From NCBI GenBank assembly GCA_009379955.1, contig WHST01000042.1, positions 1 to 45,771 of the forward strand: a stretch of 45,771 bases of DNA, given 5' to 3'. This DNA comes from Streptosporangiales bacterium (GTDB taxonomy: Bacteria > Actinomycetota > Actinomycetes > Streptosporangiales > WHST01). Position numbers and translations under genes: made by a program. Under the pieces are notes generated by a model. The model made no database searches. It was not told the DNA's origin and saw only the letters and a list, made by a program, of their open reading frames with translations. Positions 1 to 9,086 of the stretch are shown piece by piece; positions within the stretch are counted from its first letter, which is position 1; every line of letters starts with the position of its first letter.

Positions 1-1
1 C

Positions 2-289
2 CGCGAACGCGCGCACAGCGTCAGCATCACCGGAAACCGGCACTACAATCCCGGCTGGCACCTCGCCATCGACCTACGCAACATGCTCCTCGTCTCGGAA
101 TGCACCACCCGCGCCGCACTCGACCGCAAAGAAAGCCGCGGTGGTCATACCCGCGATGACTACCCCATGACCGACCCCGAGTGGGGTCGCATCAACATCA
201 CCTTGAGCACCGGCAGCAATGACCAAGTCACCGTCACCCACCAGCCCGTCCCCGAAATGCCAGACGAGCTGAAGAAGCTGTTCGAGTAG
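2..289 (+). CDS. Succinate dehydrogenase/fumarate reductase flavoprotein subunit, C-terminal part (cut by window edge)
   Basis: An open frame enters from the left edge and stops at 287-289, giving the last 95 residues. The piece reads NRHYNPGWHLAIDLRNML, then SECTTRAALDRKESRGGHTR and the DPEWGRIN block. This is the C-terminal helical domain of SdhA/FrdA-type flavoproteins, including the Arg-rich substrate-shuttle region (RKESRGGHTR). These enzymes pass electrons between succinate/fumarate and quinone at the membrane. The ATG at position 83 is internal. No iron-sulfur subunit gene follows, which is unusual because sdhB normally sits next to sdhA; it may lie upstream or elsewhere. The family call is firm; succinate dehydrogenase versus fumarate reductase cannot be decided from this part. 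Confidence 0.85.
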   Translation, partial: RERAHSVSITGNRHYNPGWHLAIDLRNMLLVSECTTRAALDRKESRGGHTRDDYPMTDPEWGRINITLSTGSNDQVTVTHQPVPEMPDELKKLFE

Positions 290-501
290 CAGGATCAACT
301 GCATTGGCGACATGTCTCTTGCAGCTTCTTGACGGGCAGAGCTGTCGCTTCGCGAGCTCGGGATGTGTCAGGAACCTGACGATGGCGGCGGGTTCAGCGG
401 GCGGCCGGACCGGCGACCGGGGCGTCACCAAGGGGTCGTTGGTCTTATGGCCGGGTAGTCATTGCCGGCGGCCCTGCTCGACCCCAGGCCATGCGACAAT
501 G

Positions 502-1236
502 CTACGACTTGGTGCGCTCCCAGCCGCGGCGTGGCGCTCGGGAGGCGGGACCGGGTCGGCGAGTGCGATAGACGACGTACGGACGGAAGACGTAGCCGAG
601 AGGTGCGGTAAATGCGTGCACCAGCCTGGTGAAGGGCCAGATCGCGAAGAGCGCCAGTCCGATCAGTGTGTGGAGTTGGAACGAGAACGGCGCTTCCGTC
701 ATGGCCCCGATGTCGGGTTGCAGGATGAACAGGGACCGGAACCAGGGTGACACGGTCTCTCGGTAGTTGTGCTCCTCTCCGACCGCGCCGGCACCGAGGA
801 GGGTGGTGGCGAGGCCGGCGACGATGGCCGCGACGAGTACCACGTACATTGCTTTGTCGTTGCGGGTCGTCGCCATGAACACCGGCCCGGTCGTGCGACG
901 TCGATAGATCAGGATCGCAACGCCGGCCAGCGTCGCGAAACCCGCGATGCAGCCGAGCAACAATGCCTGCATGTGATACACCCCTTGCGAGATGCCGATG
1001 GCGTCGGTCAGGCTCTGCGGAACGACGAGACCTATGAAGTGACCGATGACCACCACCAGGATGCCGAAGTGGAACAGCGGACTTCCGATCCGAAGCAGCC
1101 GAGACTCGTACAACTGCGACGAGCGGGTGGTCCAGCCGAACTGGTCGTATCGGTAACGCCAGGCGGATCCGCCGACCAGCGCCGCGATCGTGACGTAGGG
1201 AAGGACACCCCACAGGATCAGGTGAACAGCGCTCAT
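502..1236 (-). CDS. narI: Respiratory nitrate reductase gamma subunit (cytochrome b)
   Basis: This 244-residue membrane subunit takes electrons from quinol and passes them through two b hemes to NarH. The heme ligands are at the expected places: His56 and His66 in one helix (FHFGILVVVIGH), and His188 and His206 eighteen residues apart (LHTLIGL...RLVHAF). Five hydrophobic helices are visible. The start MSAVHLILWG is chosen because its ATG overlaps the narJ stop as ATGA (1233-1236), the usual coupling; the open frame continues upstream only inside narJ. It is the last gene of narGHJI. About 210 bp without recognisable genes separate it from the flavoprotein gene fragment at the left edge. Confidence 0.96.
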   Translation of the reverse strand: MSAVHLILWGVLPYVTIAALVGGSAWRYRYDQFGWTTRSSQLYESRLLRIGSPLFHFGILVVVIGHFIGLVVPQSLTDAIGISQGVYHMQALLLGCIAGFATLAGVAILIYRRRTTGPVFMATTRNDKAMYVVLVAAIVAGLATTLLGAGAVGEEHNYRETVSPWFRSLFILQPDIGAMTEAPFSFQLHTLIGLALFAIWPFTRLVHAFTAPLGYVFRPYVVYRTRRPGPASRAPRRGWERTKS

Positions 1237-1865
1237 CGTCGGCCCACCTCGCTCGTGCCCACTGGGCCATATGGTTCGATCCCGACGGTCTCCTGCGGCG
1301 GGCCCGCCCTGGCGAGTCGCCTCGCGGCGGCACGGTCGCGCGGCGAGGGCCCGGGGAGCAACGCACATAACGCCTCGAGCACCGTCTCGTACGGGGAAGC
1401 CTCGTCGTGCAGCGCCAGCCTGAGCAGCTCGAGACCGGCTCTGTGCTCCTGCACGAGCGCCAACCCGTCGACCAGGTCACCCATCGCCGCGTACTCCAAC
1501 GCGACAGGAAGGTAGTCCGGGAGCTCCGCCGGGCCGAGCTCCAAACCGCCGCGACGATAACGTTCCTTGAGCCGCGCCAGTGACTGGCCGCGACGTCGGG
1601 TCTCACCGTCGACCCACCAGGTGAGGTAGAGACAGCACTTTCTACGGCGGTCGAAGGTGGCGACGTAGTGCTCGGCCAGGGCTCTGGGTGCGGTCTGAGC
1701 GAACTGACCGAGGAACCTCTCCAGCGCCTGCCGGGACGCGGATGCCGGCAACGCAGACACTGCCGCAGCGACGAGCGGGATCCGGCCCCGCACCGTCTCG
1801 TCGGGGTACTGCAACAGGATCGAGACCGCCTGGCACACGACCGCGGCGTCAACGGGTGCGGTCAT
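1233..1865 (-). CDS. narJ: Nitrate reductase molybdenum cofactor assembly chaperone
   Basis: This 210-residue all-helical chaperone of the TorD/NarJ family binds apo-NarG until the molybdenum cofactor and FS0 cluster are in place. It is not part of the final complex. Recognisable blocks are LLQYPDE near the N-terminus, LAEHYVATFDRRRKCCLYLTWW (residues about 64-84) with the family's YVxTFDxxRxxxLYLT signature, and LPDYLPVALEYAA (about 116-128). It overlaps the end of narH by 17 bp and the start of narI by 4 bp, so translation is probably coupled. The C-terminal tail after residue 180 is Arg/Pro rich and poorly conserved, which is normal. Confidence 0.96.
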   Translation of the reverse strand: MTAPVDAAVVCQAVSILLQYPDETVRGRIPLVAAAVSALPASASRQALERFLGQFAQTAPRALAEHYVATFDRRRKCCLYLTWWVDGETRRRGQSLARLKERYRRGGLELGPAELPDYLPVALEYAAMGDLVDGLALVQEHRAGLELLRLALHDEASPYETVLEALCALLPGPSPRDRAAARRLARAGPPQETVGIEPYGPVGTSEVGRR

Positions 1866-3546
1866 CGCCGGTCGCTCGCCTTCCAGGCGCGTCGTGGGGA
1901 GGAGGGAACAGGCCTTCTGGTGCGCCTTTCCCGTCCCAGTTGAGCAGGTTGATCCGCGCGCCTGGGCGCTCCGGGTCGACGATCCCGCCGGTGCTCTGGC
2001 GCTGCTTCAGCGCGTGGAACGTCTCGACGGACACCGGCACCGGTTTGCCCGATGCCTCGCCGAAAGGTCCGCTGCCGTACATGCCGGGTCCTTCGTCGTA
2101 GTCGAGACTGCACCCGGTCTCCTCGAGGTGGCTCGCATCGCCCTCGTACGCCGTCGGTATGACGTAACGGTCCTCGTACTTCGCGATGGCGAGCAGCCGG
2201 TAGAGGGCAGTCAGCTCACCACCCGTCACTCCTACGGCCGCAGCCACCGATTCGTCCGGGGCGTCGCCGAGGTTGACTGCCCGCATGTAGCTCCGCATCG
2301 CGGCGAGCCGCTGCAGCACTTTCCTCACTGGTTTCGGGTCGCCTGCGGTGAACAGCTCCGCCAGGTACTCGACCGGTATCCGCAGTGAGTCGATCGCGCC
2401 GAAGAGGTTGTCGGCATCCTCACCGTCGTGTCCGGTGCCGGACAGCGCGTCGACGACGGGCGACAGCGGCGGGACGTACCAGACCATCGGCATGGTGCGG
2501 AACTCAGGGTGCAGGGGAAGCGCCACCCGATGCTGCTTGGCCAGCGCGTAGACGGGCGACCGGCGGGCCGCGTCGAGCCAGTCGTCGGGAATGCCGTCCC
2601 GTCGCGCTGCGGCGACGACATCGGGATCCGACGGGTCGAGCAGAACGTCCAGCTGCGCCTCGTACAGGTCCTTCTCGTCCTCCACCGCGGCCGCCTCGCC
2701 GACGCGATCACGGTCGTAGAGGAACAGCCCGACATAACGGAGCCGTCCGACACATGTCTCGGAGCACACGGTTGGTAGGCCGACCTCGACACGCGGATAG
2801 CAGAAGTGGCACTTCTCGGCCTTGCCGGTGCGGTGGTTGAAGTAGACCTTCTTGTACGGGCACCCCGTCACGCACATCCGCCAACCGCGACATCGATCCT
2901 GGTCGACAAGCACGATGCCGTCCTCGGCCCGTTTGTACATCGCACCCGATGGACAGGAGGCGACACAGGACGGGTTCAGGCAGTGCTCGCAGATCCGTGG
3001 CAGGTAGAACATGAAGGCCTGCTCGTACTCGGCCGTCACTTTGCCTTCTGCTTCTCGTCGCATCCGTTCGACGATCGGGTCGTTGTCGACGGCTTCAGCG
3101 CCACCGCCGAGGTCGTCATCCCAGTTCGCGCTCCATTCCACCCGCATCGGCTCTCCGGTGAGCAACGACTTCGGCTCCGCGACGGGGAAGTCGTCGCCGA
3201 GTGGCGCGGAGGTGAGGTTCTCGTAGTCGTAGGTCCAGGGCTCGTAGTAGTCGCGGATGTTCGGCATCACCGGATTGGCGAAGATGGACATTAGCTTGCG
3301 CAGCCGCCCGCCGGCCTTGAGCTTCAGCCGTCCTCGCTTGGTCCGGACCCAGCCACCGCGCCACCGCTCCTGGTCCTGGTAGCGACGCGGGTAGCCTTGT
3401 CCGGGTCGTGTCTCCACATTGTTGAACCAGACGTACTCCGTGCCACTGCGGTTGGTCCACGCCTGCTTGCAGGTGACCGAGCAGGTGTGGCAACCGATGC
3501 ACTTGTCGAGGTTCATCACCATGCCGAGCTGCGCCATCACGTACAT
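1849..3546 (-). CDS. narH: Respiratory nitrate reductase beta subunit (iron-sulfur)
   Basis: This 565-residue electron-transfer subunit carries three [4Fe-4S] and one [3Fe-4S] cluster and links NarI to NarG on the cytoplasmic side. The first cluster motif is CIGCHTCSVTC at residues 16-26. CEHCLNPSCVASCPSG and CRGWRMCVTGCPYKK follow; the Trp in CRGW replaces a Cys and marks the [3Fe-4S] site, as in other NarH proteins. The start MYVMAQLGMVMNLDKC is chosen because it matches the family N-terminus and overlaps the narG stop as TGATG. A 140-codon upstream extension of the frame is only a shadow of narG. A decayed fragment of a second narH lies at 43053-43280. Confidence 0.97.
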   Translation of the reverse strand: MYVMAQLGMVMNLDKCIGCHTCSVTCKQAWTNRSGTEYVWFNNVETRPGQGYPRRYQDQERWRGGWVRTKRGRLKLKAGGRLRKLMSIFANPVMPNIRDYYEPWTYDYENLTSAPLGDDFPVAEPKSLLTGEPMRVEWSANWDDDLGGGAEAVDNDPIVERMRREAEGKVTAEYEQAFMFYLPRICEHCLNPSCVASCPSGAMYKRAEDGIVLVDQDRCRGWRMCVTGCPYKKVYFNHRTGKAEKCHFCYPRVEVGLPTVCSETCVGRLRYVGLFLYDRDRVGEAAAVEDEKDLYEAQLDVLLDPSDPDVVAAARRDGIPDDWLDAARRSPVYALAKQHRVALPLHPEFRTMPMVWYVPPLSPVVDALSGTGHDGEDADNLFGAIDSLRIPVEYLAELFTAGDPKPVRKVLQRLAAMRSYMRAVNLGDAPDESVAAAVGVTGGELTALYRLLAIAKYEDRYVIPTAYEGDASHLEETGCSLDYDEGPGMYGSGPFGEASGKPVPVSVETFHALKQRQSTGGIVDPERPGARINLLNWDGKGAPEGLFPPPHDAPGRRATGDDRTR

Positions 3547-6500
3547 CAGTACGTCACATCCTGACTGCGGCGCCGGATCACCGTGACCTCGTCGCGCTGG
3601 TTGCCCGTCGGACCGAGGTAGTTGAACGCGAACGACAGCTGGCCATACCCACCGATGAGGTGGGTCGGCTTGATGAGCACGCGAGTGAGTGAGTTGTGGA
3701 TGCCACCGCGGCGACCGCTGGCTTCGGCGATCGGGACGTCGACGACGCGTTCCTGCGCGTGGTAGACGAAGACCGTTCCCGTGGGCATGCGGTGCGAGAC
3801 GATCGCGCGCAACACCATCACCCCGTTGCGGTTCACCGCCTCGACCCAGTCGTTGTCGACGACACCGATGACTCCAGCGTCGTCCGGGCTCATCCAGACC
3901 GTCGGCCCTCCGCGGGACAGGGTCAGCATGATCAGGTTGTCCTGGTACTCGGAGTGGATCGACCACTTCGAGTGCGGTGTCAGATAGCGCACGACGACCT
4001 GCTTCGACCCGTCCGGCCCCAGCGCCGGCTCACCGAAGAGCCGGTGCATGTCGAGGGGCGGTCGGTAGACGGGCAGCGCCTCGCCGAACTCGTGCATCCA
4101 GTCATGGTCGAGGAAGAAGTGCATGCGTCCGGTGAGCGTATGCCAGGGTTTCAGCTCCTCGACGTTGGTCGTGAAGGCCGCGTAACGCCGTCCGCCGGTC
4201 TCACTGCCAGACCATTCCGGGCTGGTGATCACCGGTACGGGGCCCGCTTGGGTGTCGGCGAACGTGATCCGCTTCTCCTCGCTGCCCTCGGCGAGGTGCG
4301 CGAGCGAGCGGCCGACCCGCCCTTCGGCGCCACGGAACCCCTGGACCGCCAGCCGGCCGTTCGTCGTGCCCGACAGGGTGAGAATCGCCTCCGCCATCTT
4401 GGCGTCTGTATCCAGCGCCGGCCTGCCTTCACCGACACCACCGAGCATCACCCCGTTGCCTCTCGCCAGCTTCTCGACCTCCTCGTCCGGGTGGAAGGTC
4501 ACGCCTTTCGTGGTGAGCCCGAGTCGCTCGGTGAGCGGGCCGAGCGAGACGAGCTTGTCGGCGACCGCACCGTAGTCGCGCTCCACGAGCGTGTACGCCG
4601 GCATCGTCCGGCCCGGGACTGGGTCGACGTCGCCGGCGCGCCAGTCGCGCACGACTCCTCCGGCCTGCGCGGTCTCGCCCGGAGTGTCGTGTTGGAGGGC
4701 TGTCGCGACGACGTCGCGTCGCACACCCAAGCGCTCGCGCGCCAGCTCACTGAACCGCCGCGCGATGGCCGTGAACGCGGCGAAGTCCGACCGTGTCTCC
4801 CACGGCGGGTCGATGGCCGGTGTGAACGCGTGAACGTACGGGTGCATGTCCGTCGAGGAGAGGTCGTGCTTCTCGTACCAGGTGGCTGCCGGCAGCACGA
4901 TGTCGGCGAGCAGCGTCGAGCTGGTCATCCGGAAGTCCAGTGCGAGCAGCAGGTCGAGCTTCCCCTCGGGAGGTTCCTCGCGCCACCGGACGTCTCGCGG
5001 GCGGCTCCCCGGCGGGGTCTCCTCTGCGCGCAGGCTCGAGTGTGTGCCGAGCAGGTGCTTCAGGAAGTACTCGTTGCCCTTGCCGGAGGAGCCGAGCAGG
5101 TTGGCTCGCCACAGCGTCAGACAGCGCGGCCAGTTCTCGGGTGCGTCAGGGTCCTCGCAGGCGAAGCCCAGCTCACCGGACGCGAGCTTGCCCGCGACGT
5201 AACCGGCCACATCCTCCCCCGCGGTCTCCGCCTCGTCCGCTACGTCCAGCGGGTTGCGGTCGAACTGTGGGTACGAGGGCATCCAGCCCAGCCGCGCGGA
5301 CAGCGCGATCGTGTCGGCGGTGTGCATACCGGAGAGTCCACCGTGTGCCAGTGGCGACGCGAGGGCGTCAGCGCGGTAGCCGTCGTAGCGCCACTGGTCG
5401 GCGTGGGTGTACCAGTACGCGGTGCCGATCATCTGGCGTGGCGGGCGCTGCCAGTCCGTCGCGCCGGCCACCGTCGCCCATCCCGTCACCGGGCGGCATT
5501 TCTCCTGGCCGACGTAATGGGCCCAACCGCCGCCGTTGCGACCCATCGCACCGGTGAGCAACAGCAGCGCCAGGATCGCGCGATAGGTCGCGTCACCGTG
5601 GAACCACTGGCAGATGCCCGCACCCATGATGATCATCGTGCGGCCGTCGGAGCGTTCGGAGCTCCGCGCCATCTCGCGAGCCACCCTGATGGCCGCGGCG
5701 GCAGGTACCGAGGTCAGCGGCTCCTGCCACGCCGGCGTGTACGGCTGCGACACGTCGTCGTATCCGGTCGGCCACGTCCCCGGCAGCCCCGGCCGCGACA
5801 CCCCGTACTGCGCGAGCATGAGGTCGAACACCGTCGTCACCAGCCGGCCACCGATCCGCCGCGCCGGGACCCCGCGCCGCAGCACGTGTTGCCCGTCGTC
5901 GAACGCCGGCAGCAACAGCTCCACCGAATCCGCATCCGGGCCGAACAGGGTCAGCTGCGGCGTCACGTCGCCGAGGTCGAGATTCCAGCGGCCGATGCCG
6001 CTCTCGGTCCACCTGTCACCGAGAGTCCCTGGAGGGACGACCGGCTCACCGGTGCGCCCATCGACCAGGACCGGCTTCCACTCGGCGCCCTCGCCCCTGT
6101 CACCGAGGTCGGCTGCGCGGAGGAACTTCCCAGGAACGTGTGCGGAGACGCCGTCGTGGTCGTGCTCCTCCAGCGTGACCAGGAACGGAAGATCGGTGTA
6201 ACGCTGGACATAGTCGACGAAGAACGGTACGCGCCGCTCGACGAAGCACTCCTTGAGGATCACGTGCCCCATCGCCATCGCCAGCGCACCGTCGGTGCCC
6301 GGTTGCGCGGGCAGCCACTGGTCGGCGAACTTGGTGTTGTCCGCGTAGTCGGGAGACACCACGACGACCTTCTGACCGCGATAGCGCGCCTCGGTCATCC
6401 AATGGGCGTCCGGCGTCCGCGTCACCGGAACATTCGACCCCCACATGAGCAGATAGGCGGCGTTCCACCAGTCACCGGACTCGGGTACGTCGGTCTGGTC

Positions 6501-7232
6501 GCCGAACACCTGTGGCGACGCGACGGGGAGATCGGCATACCAGTCGTAGAACGACGTCATGCAGCCGCCGACGAGCTCGATGAAGCGCGAGCCGACCGCA
6601 TGAGAGACCATCGACATGGCGGGGATCGGTGAGAACCCGGCGATGCGGTCGGGACCCCAGGTCGCGATCGTGTGTACGTGCGCAGCCGCGACCATCTCGA
6701 CGGCCTCGTCCCACGACACTCGGACGTGACCGCCCTTGCCGCGCGCCTCGTGGTACCGACGCCGGCGTTCCGGATCACCGACGACGTCGGCCCACGCCGC
6801 GACCGGATCCCCCAGCCGCGACCTCGCCTCGCGGTACATCTCGACGAGCACACCGCGCGCGTACGGGAACCGCACCCGCGTCGGCGAGTACGTGTACCAG
6901 GAGAACGCCGCACCACGTGGGCATCCGCGTGGCTCGTACTCGGGTGAGTCGGGCCCCACCGACGGATAGTCGGTCTGCTGACTCTCCCACGTGATGATCC
7001 CGTCCTTGACGTAGACCTTCCACGAGCACGACCCGGTGCAGTTGACCCCATGCGTCGACCGGACGACCTTGTCGTGACTCCAACGGTCCCGGTAGAAGAC
7101 GTCGCCGTCCCGCCCGCCCGCGCGCATGACCGCCCGGAGGTCAGGTGAGACTTCACGCCGGTTGAAGAAGCGCCCAGCGCGCATCAGCGCGTCGGCAGCT
7201 GATCCGTCGGTACTTCCCCGCGAGCTGGTCAC
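3546..7232 (-). CDS. narG: Respiratory nitrate reductase alpha subunit (molybdenum catalytic)
   Basis: This subunit reduces nitrate to nitrite at a bis-MGD molybdenum centre, taking electrons from NarH at the cytoplasmic membrane face. From the GTG at 7232 it is 1228 residues, the usual length. The FS0 cluster motif is His61, Cys65, Cys69 (HGVNCTGSC) and Cys104 (RGCPRG). The molybdenum ligand Asp is in SFYDWYADLP at about residue 230. I prefer GTG 7232 because GGGGG lies 7 bp upstream; a TTG at 7274 would add 14 residues but has poor spacing. narGHJI is a tight operon with a DosR-type box 103 bp upstream, shared with narK. Expression under oxygen limitation is inferred. Confidence 0.97.
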   Translation of the reverse strand: MTSSRGSTDGSAADALMRAGRFFNRREVSPDLRAVMRAGGRDGDVFYRDRWSHDKVVRSTHGVNCTGSCSWKVYVKDGIITWESQQTDYPSVGPDSPEYEPRGCPRGAAFSWYTYSPTRVRFPYARGVLVEMYREARSRLGDPVAAWADVVGDPERRRRYHEARGKGGHVRVSWDEAVEMVAAAHVHTIATWGPDRIAGFSPIPAMSMVSHAVGSRFIELVGGCMTSFYDWYADLPVASPQVFGDQTDVPESGDWWNAAYLLMWGSNVPVTRTPDAHWMTEARYRGQKVVVVSPDYADNTKFADQWLPAQPGTDGALAMAMGHVILKECFVERRVPFFVDYVQRYTDLPFLVTLEEHDHDGVSAHVPGKFLRAADLGDRGEGAEWKPVLVDGRTGEPVVPPGTLGDRWTESGIGRWNLDLGDVTPQLTLFGPDADSVELLLPAFDDGQHVLRRGVPARRIGGRLVTTVFDLMLAQYGVSRPGLPGTWPTGYDDVSQPYTPAWQEPLTSVPAAAAIRVAREMARSSERSDGRTMIIMGAGICQWFHGDATYRAILALLLLTGAMGRNGGGWAHYVGQEKCRPVTGWATVAGATDWQRPPRQMIGTAYWYTHADQWRYDGYRADALASPLAHGGLSGMHTADTIALSARLGWMPSYPQFDRNPLDVADEAETAGEDVAGYVAGKLASGELGFACEDPDAPENWPRCLTLWRANLLGSSGKGNEYFLKHLLGTHSSLRAEETPPGSRPRDVRWREEPPEGKLDLLLALDFRMTSSTLLADIVLPAATWYEKHDLSSTDMHPYVHAFTPAIDPPWETRSDFAAFTAIARRFSELARERLGVRRDVVATALQHDTPGETAQAGGVVRDWRAGDVDPVPGRTMPAYTLVERDYGAVADKLVSLGPLTERLGLTTKGVTFHPDEEVEKLARGNGVMLGGVGEGRPALDTDAKMAEAILTLSGTTNGRLAVQGFRGAEGRVGRSLAHLAEGSEEKRITFADTQAGPVPVITSPEWSGSETGGRRYAAFTTNVEELKPWHTLTGRMHFFLDHDWMHEFGEALPVYRPPLDMHRLFGEPALGPDGSKQVVVRYLTPHSKWSIHSEYQDNLIMLTLSRGGPTVWMSPDDAGVIGVVDNDWVEAVNRNGVMVLRAIVSHRMPTGTVFVYHAQERVVDVPIAEASGRRGGIHNSLTRVLIKPTHLIGGYGQLSFAFNYLGPTGNQRDEVTVIRRRSQDVTY

Positions 7233-7334
7233 GCGCGTACCCCCGACCAATGCATAGACGCCCTGGCCCGGCAATCCACCATCTCGCAGTCAGCCGGTTC
7301 GCACAAGATGCCTGCCGGCGCCCATCATGGTCAA

Positions 7335-7369
7335 GGGACCAAGGTCCTCACAGGCGAGCCGTCCGACCG
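7335..7369. promoter_or_regulatory. DosR/DevR-type box pair between narG and narK
   Basis: The core GGGACC-AA-GGTCCT at 7335-7348 fits the mycobacterial DosR palindrome GGGACT-WW-AGTCCC with T/A exchanged for C/G. A weaker copy, GAGCCG-TC-CGACCG, starts 21 bp later (7356-7369). The pair sits midway between the divergent narG (start 7232) and narK (start 7461), so one site could serve both. The pattern is seen directly; binding by the DevR at 23932 is inferred. Confidence 0.7.
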
Positions 7370-7460
7370 TGGCGACTCCCGTAGAACACGGCGAGGATAC
7401 GGCGGTCGACAGCGTTCGAGCTGTTCCATACTGGGCATTGCATCGAGTTGTGAGGACACG

Positions 7461-8684
7461 GTGAGCGACGCAAACGAGACGGCCGTCAACAGGGCCGATG
7501 AGCGATCGGGGGCCACGGGCCACCGCCCTGCCGTGATGCTGTCGCTCGCCACGCTCGGGTTCGCGGTCACATTCTGGGCCTGGGCGTTGCTGGCGCCGCT
7601 GGGTGCTGCCCTACGGCAGGAGCTGGGACTGACGTCCCTCCAACAGTCGCTGGCCGTCGCAGTGCCGGTCATCGTCGGATCGCTCGGCCGCATGCCCGTC
7701 GGTGCGCTCACTGACCGGATCGGCGCTCGGCGGATGTTCCCCTTGATCGCCGTGCTCACGACTCTCCCGGTGCTCTATCTCGGGCACCTGGCCGACTCTT
7801 ACACCGAGATCCTCGGGGGCGGCTTCTTCCTCGGCCTCGGCGGTACGACCTTCGCGATCGGTGTGCCGTTCGTCAACGCCTGGTATCCGCCGCGGCGACG
7901 CGGGCTTGCCATCGGCATCTTCGGCGCCGGCATGGGCGGCACCGCGATCTCGGCCTTCACCACGGTCCAGCTCACCGAGCGCTTCGGCAGAAGTGTCCCC
8001 TTCGACCTCGTCGCGGTGGTGCTCGTCGGTTACGCGGTCGTCGCGGCGATCATGCTGCGCGATCGACGTACCCCTACGAGGCAGACCGGCTCGGTGCTTG
8101 CGCGGATCCTGACGATCGCGCGGACGCCGGTCACGTTGCAGCTGTCGTTCCTCTACGCGGTCGCCTTCGGTGGGTTCGTCGCGTTCAGCGTGTACCTGCC
8201 GACGTACCTGACGACGGCCTACGGCCTCGCTCGCTCGGACGCCGCCCTGCGCACGGCGGGCTTCGTACTTCTCGCGGTCGCCATGCGCCCTGTTGGCGGC
8301 TGGATGTCCGACCGGCTCCACCCCGGGCCAGTGCTCATCGCCTGCTACGGCAGCGTCGCCGCCCTCGCCGTCCTCGCGTCCGTCGAGCTCGCGCTCGTCC
8401 CGTTCGGGACCATCGCGTTCCTCGGCATGGCGGCCGCTCTGGGCGGCGGAGCCGGTGCGGTGTTCGCCCTGCTCGCACGGCTCATCCCCGTCGAGCAGGT
8501 CGGATCGGTCACCGGCCTCGTGGGTGCCGCGGGCGGTCTGGGCGGCTTCTTCCCACCACTGGTCATGGGCGGCGTCTACAGCGCGGCTTCCGACTACACC
8601 TGGGGATTCGTCCTCCTGGCAGTCACCGCGGTGTTCGCCGCTCTCTTCACGAGAATCGTCGTGCGGAGACGACCCCAGCCTTGA
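7461..8684 (+). CDS. narK: Nitrate/nitrite antiporter, MFS family
   Basis: This is a 407-residue major facilitator protein of the NarK/NNP group with about twelve hydrophobic helices. Typical blocks are GRMPVGALTDRIGARRMFP after helix 2 (the MFS loop), FFLGLGGTTFAIGVPFVNAWYPPRRRGLAIGIFGAGMGGTA (the NNP nitrate signature) and a second Gly-rich stretch, GLVGAAGGLGGFFPPLVMG. It would import nitrate and export the nitrite made by NarGHI in the cytoplasm. The GTG at 7461 is chosen because GAGGA lies 4 bp upstream and the N-terminus then has normal length; codons upstream look non-coding. It is divergent from narG and shares a DosR-type box. Confidence 0.93.
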   Translation: MSDANETAVNRADERSGATGHRPAVMLSLATLGFAVTFWAWALLAPLGAALRQELGLTSLQQSLAVAVPVIVGSLGRMPVGALTDRIGARRMFPLIAVLTTLPVLYLGHLADSYTEILGGGFFLGLGGTTFAIGVPFVNAWYPPRRRGLAIGIFGAGMGGTAISAFTTVQLTERFGRSVPFDLVAVVLVGYAVVAAIMLRDRRTPTRQTGSVLARILTIARTPVTLQLSFLYAVAFGGFVAFSVYLPTYLTTAYGLARSDAALRTAGFVLLAVAMRPVGGWMSDRLHPGPVLIACYGSVAALAVLASVELALVPFGTIAFLGMAAALGGGAGAVFALLARLIPVEQVGSVTGLVGAAGGLGGFFPPLVMGGVYSAASDYTWGFVLLAVTAVFAALFTRIVVRRRPQP

Positions 8685-8713
8685 AGGCTTCTACCGGACC
8701 GTGGAGGTGCAGC

Positions 8714-9049
8714 GTGTCCACGTCACGCGTCGTCCGTATGGGTCTGCTCGTTGCCATCGTGCTGGTGCTGGCGTCCTGCGCGGCGGGACCGAACGACGCC
8801 ACAGCGGGAGGGTCGTCAGATCTCGCGGGGTTCTGGCTGGGCTTGTGGCACGGCGTGATAAGCCCGGTTACCTTCGTGATCTCGTTGTTCACCAGCGATG
8901 TCAGCATCTACGAGGTGCACAACAACGGCAACTGGTACGACTTCGGCTTCATTCTCGGCGTCGCCGCGGCTTTCTCTGGTGCCGCGGGATCTGGCTCGGC
9001 CGCACGGCGGAACCGACAGTCACCATCGGGCAAGACGTCTAAGAAGTGA
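8714..9049 (+). CDS. Small putative lipoprotein with VHNNGNWYDFGF motif
   Basis: A 111-residue protein. The start GTG 8714 has an ideal GGAGG seven bases upstream; a TTG at 8681 would overlap the narK end. The N-terminus is a lipoprotein signal: hydrophobic MGLLVAIVLVLASC with the lipobox Cys about residue 22. Two further hydrophobic segments follow (LAGFWLGLWHGVISPVTFVISLF, and FGFILGVAAAFSGAAG) around the invariant-looking IYEVHNNGNWYDFGF. The tail is short and basic. I do not know its function. The position directly behind narK, and a decayed copy fused to a narH fragment at 42948-43040, suggest a link with nitrate respiration or the hypoxia set. Confidence 0.8.
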   Translation: MSTSRVVRMGLLVAIVLVLASCAAGPNDATAGGSSDLAGFWLGLWHGVISPVTFVISLFTSDVSIYEVHNNGNWYDFGFILGVAAAFSGAAGSGSAARRNRQSPSGKTSKK

Positions 9050-9086
9050 GCTGCCACCGATTCGGGACGTGACCGCCGCGGCGGCG

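Noticed and set aside
3547-3966. A 140-codon N-terminal extension of NarH
   Set aside because: The extension is out-of-frame narG sequence with no Fe-S or family match. The MYVMAQLGM start fits NarH and overlaps the narG stop.
3696-6632. A 978-codon open frame on the plus strand inside narG
   Set aside because: It is antisense to narG, whose translation matches the family over its full length. The plus-strand product is Arg/Val/Asp-rich with no motif; such antisense frames are expected at this GC content.
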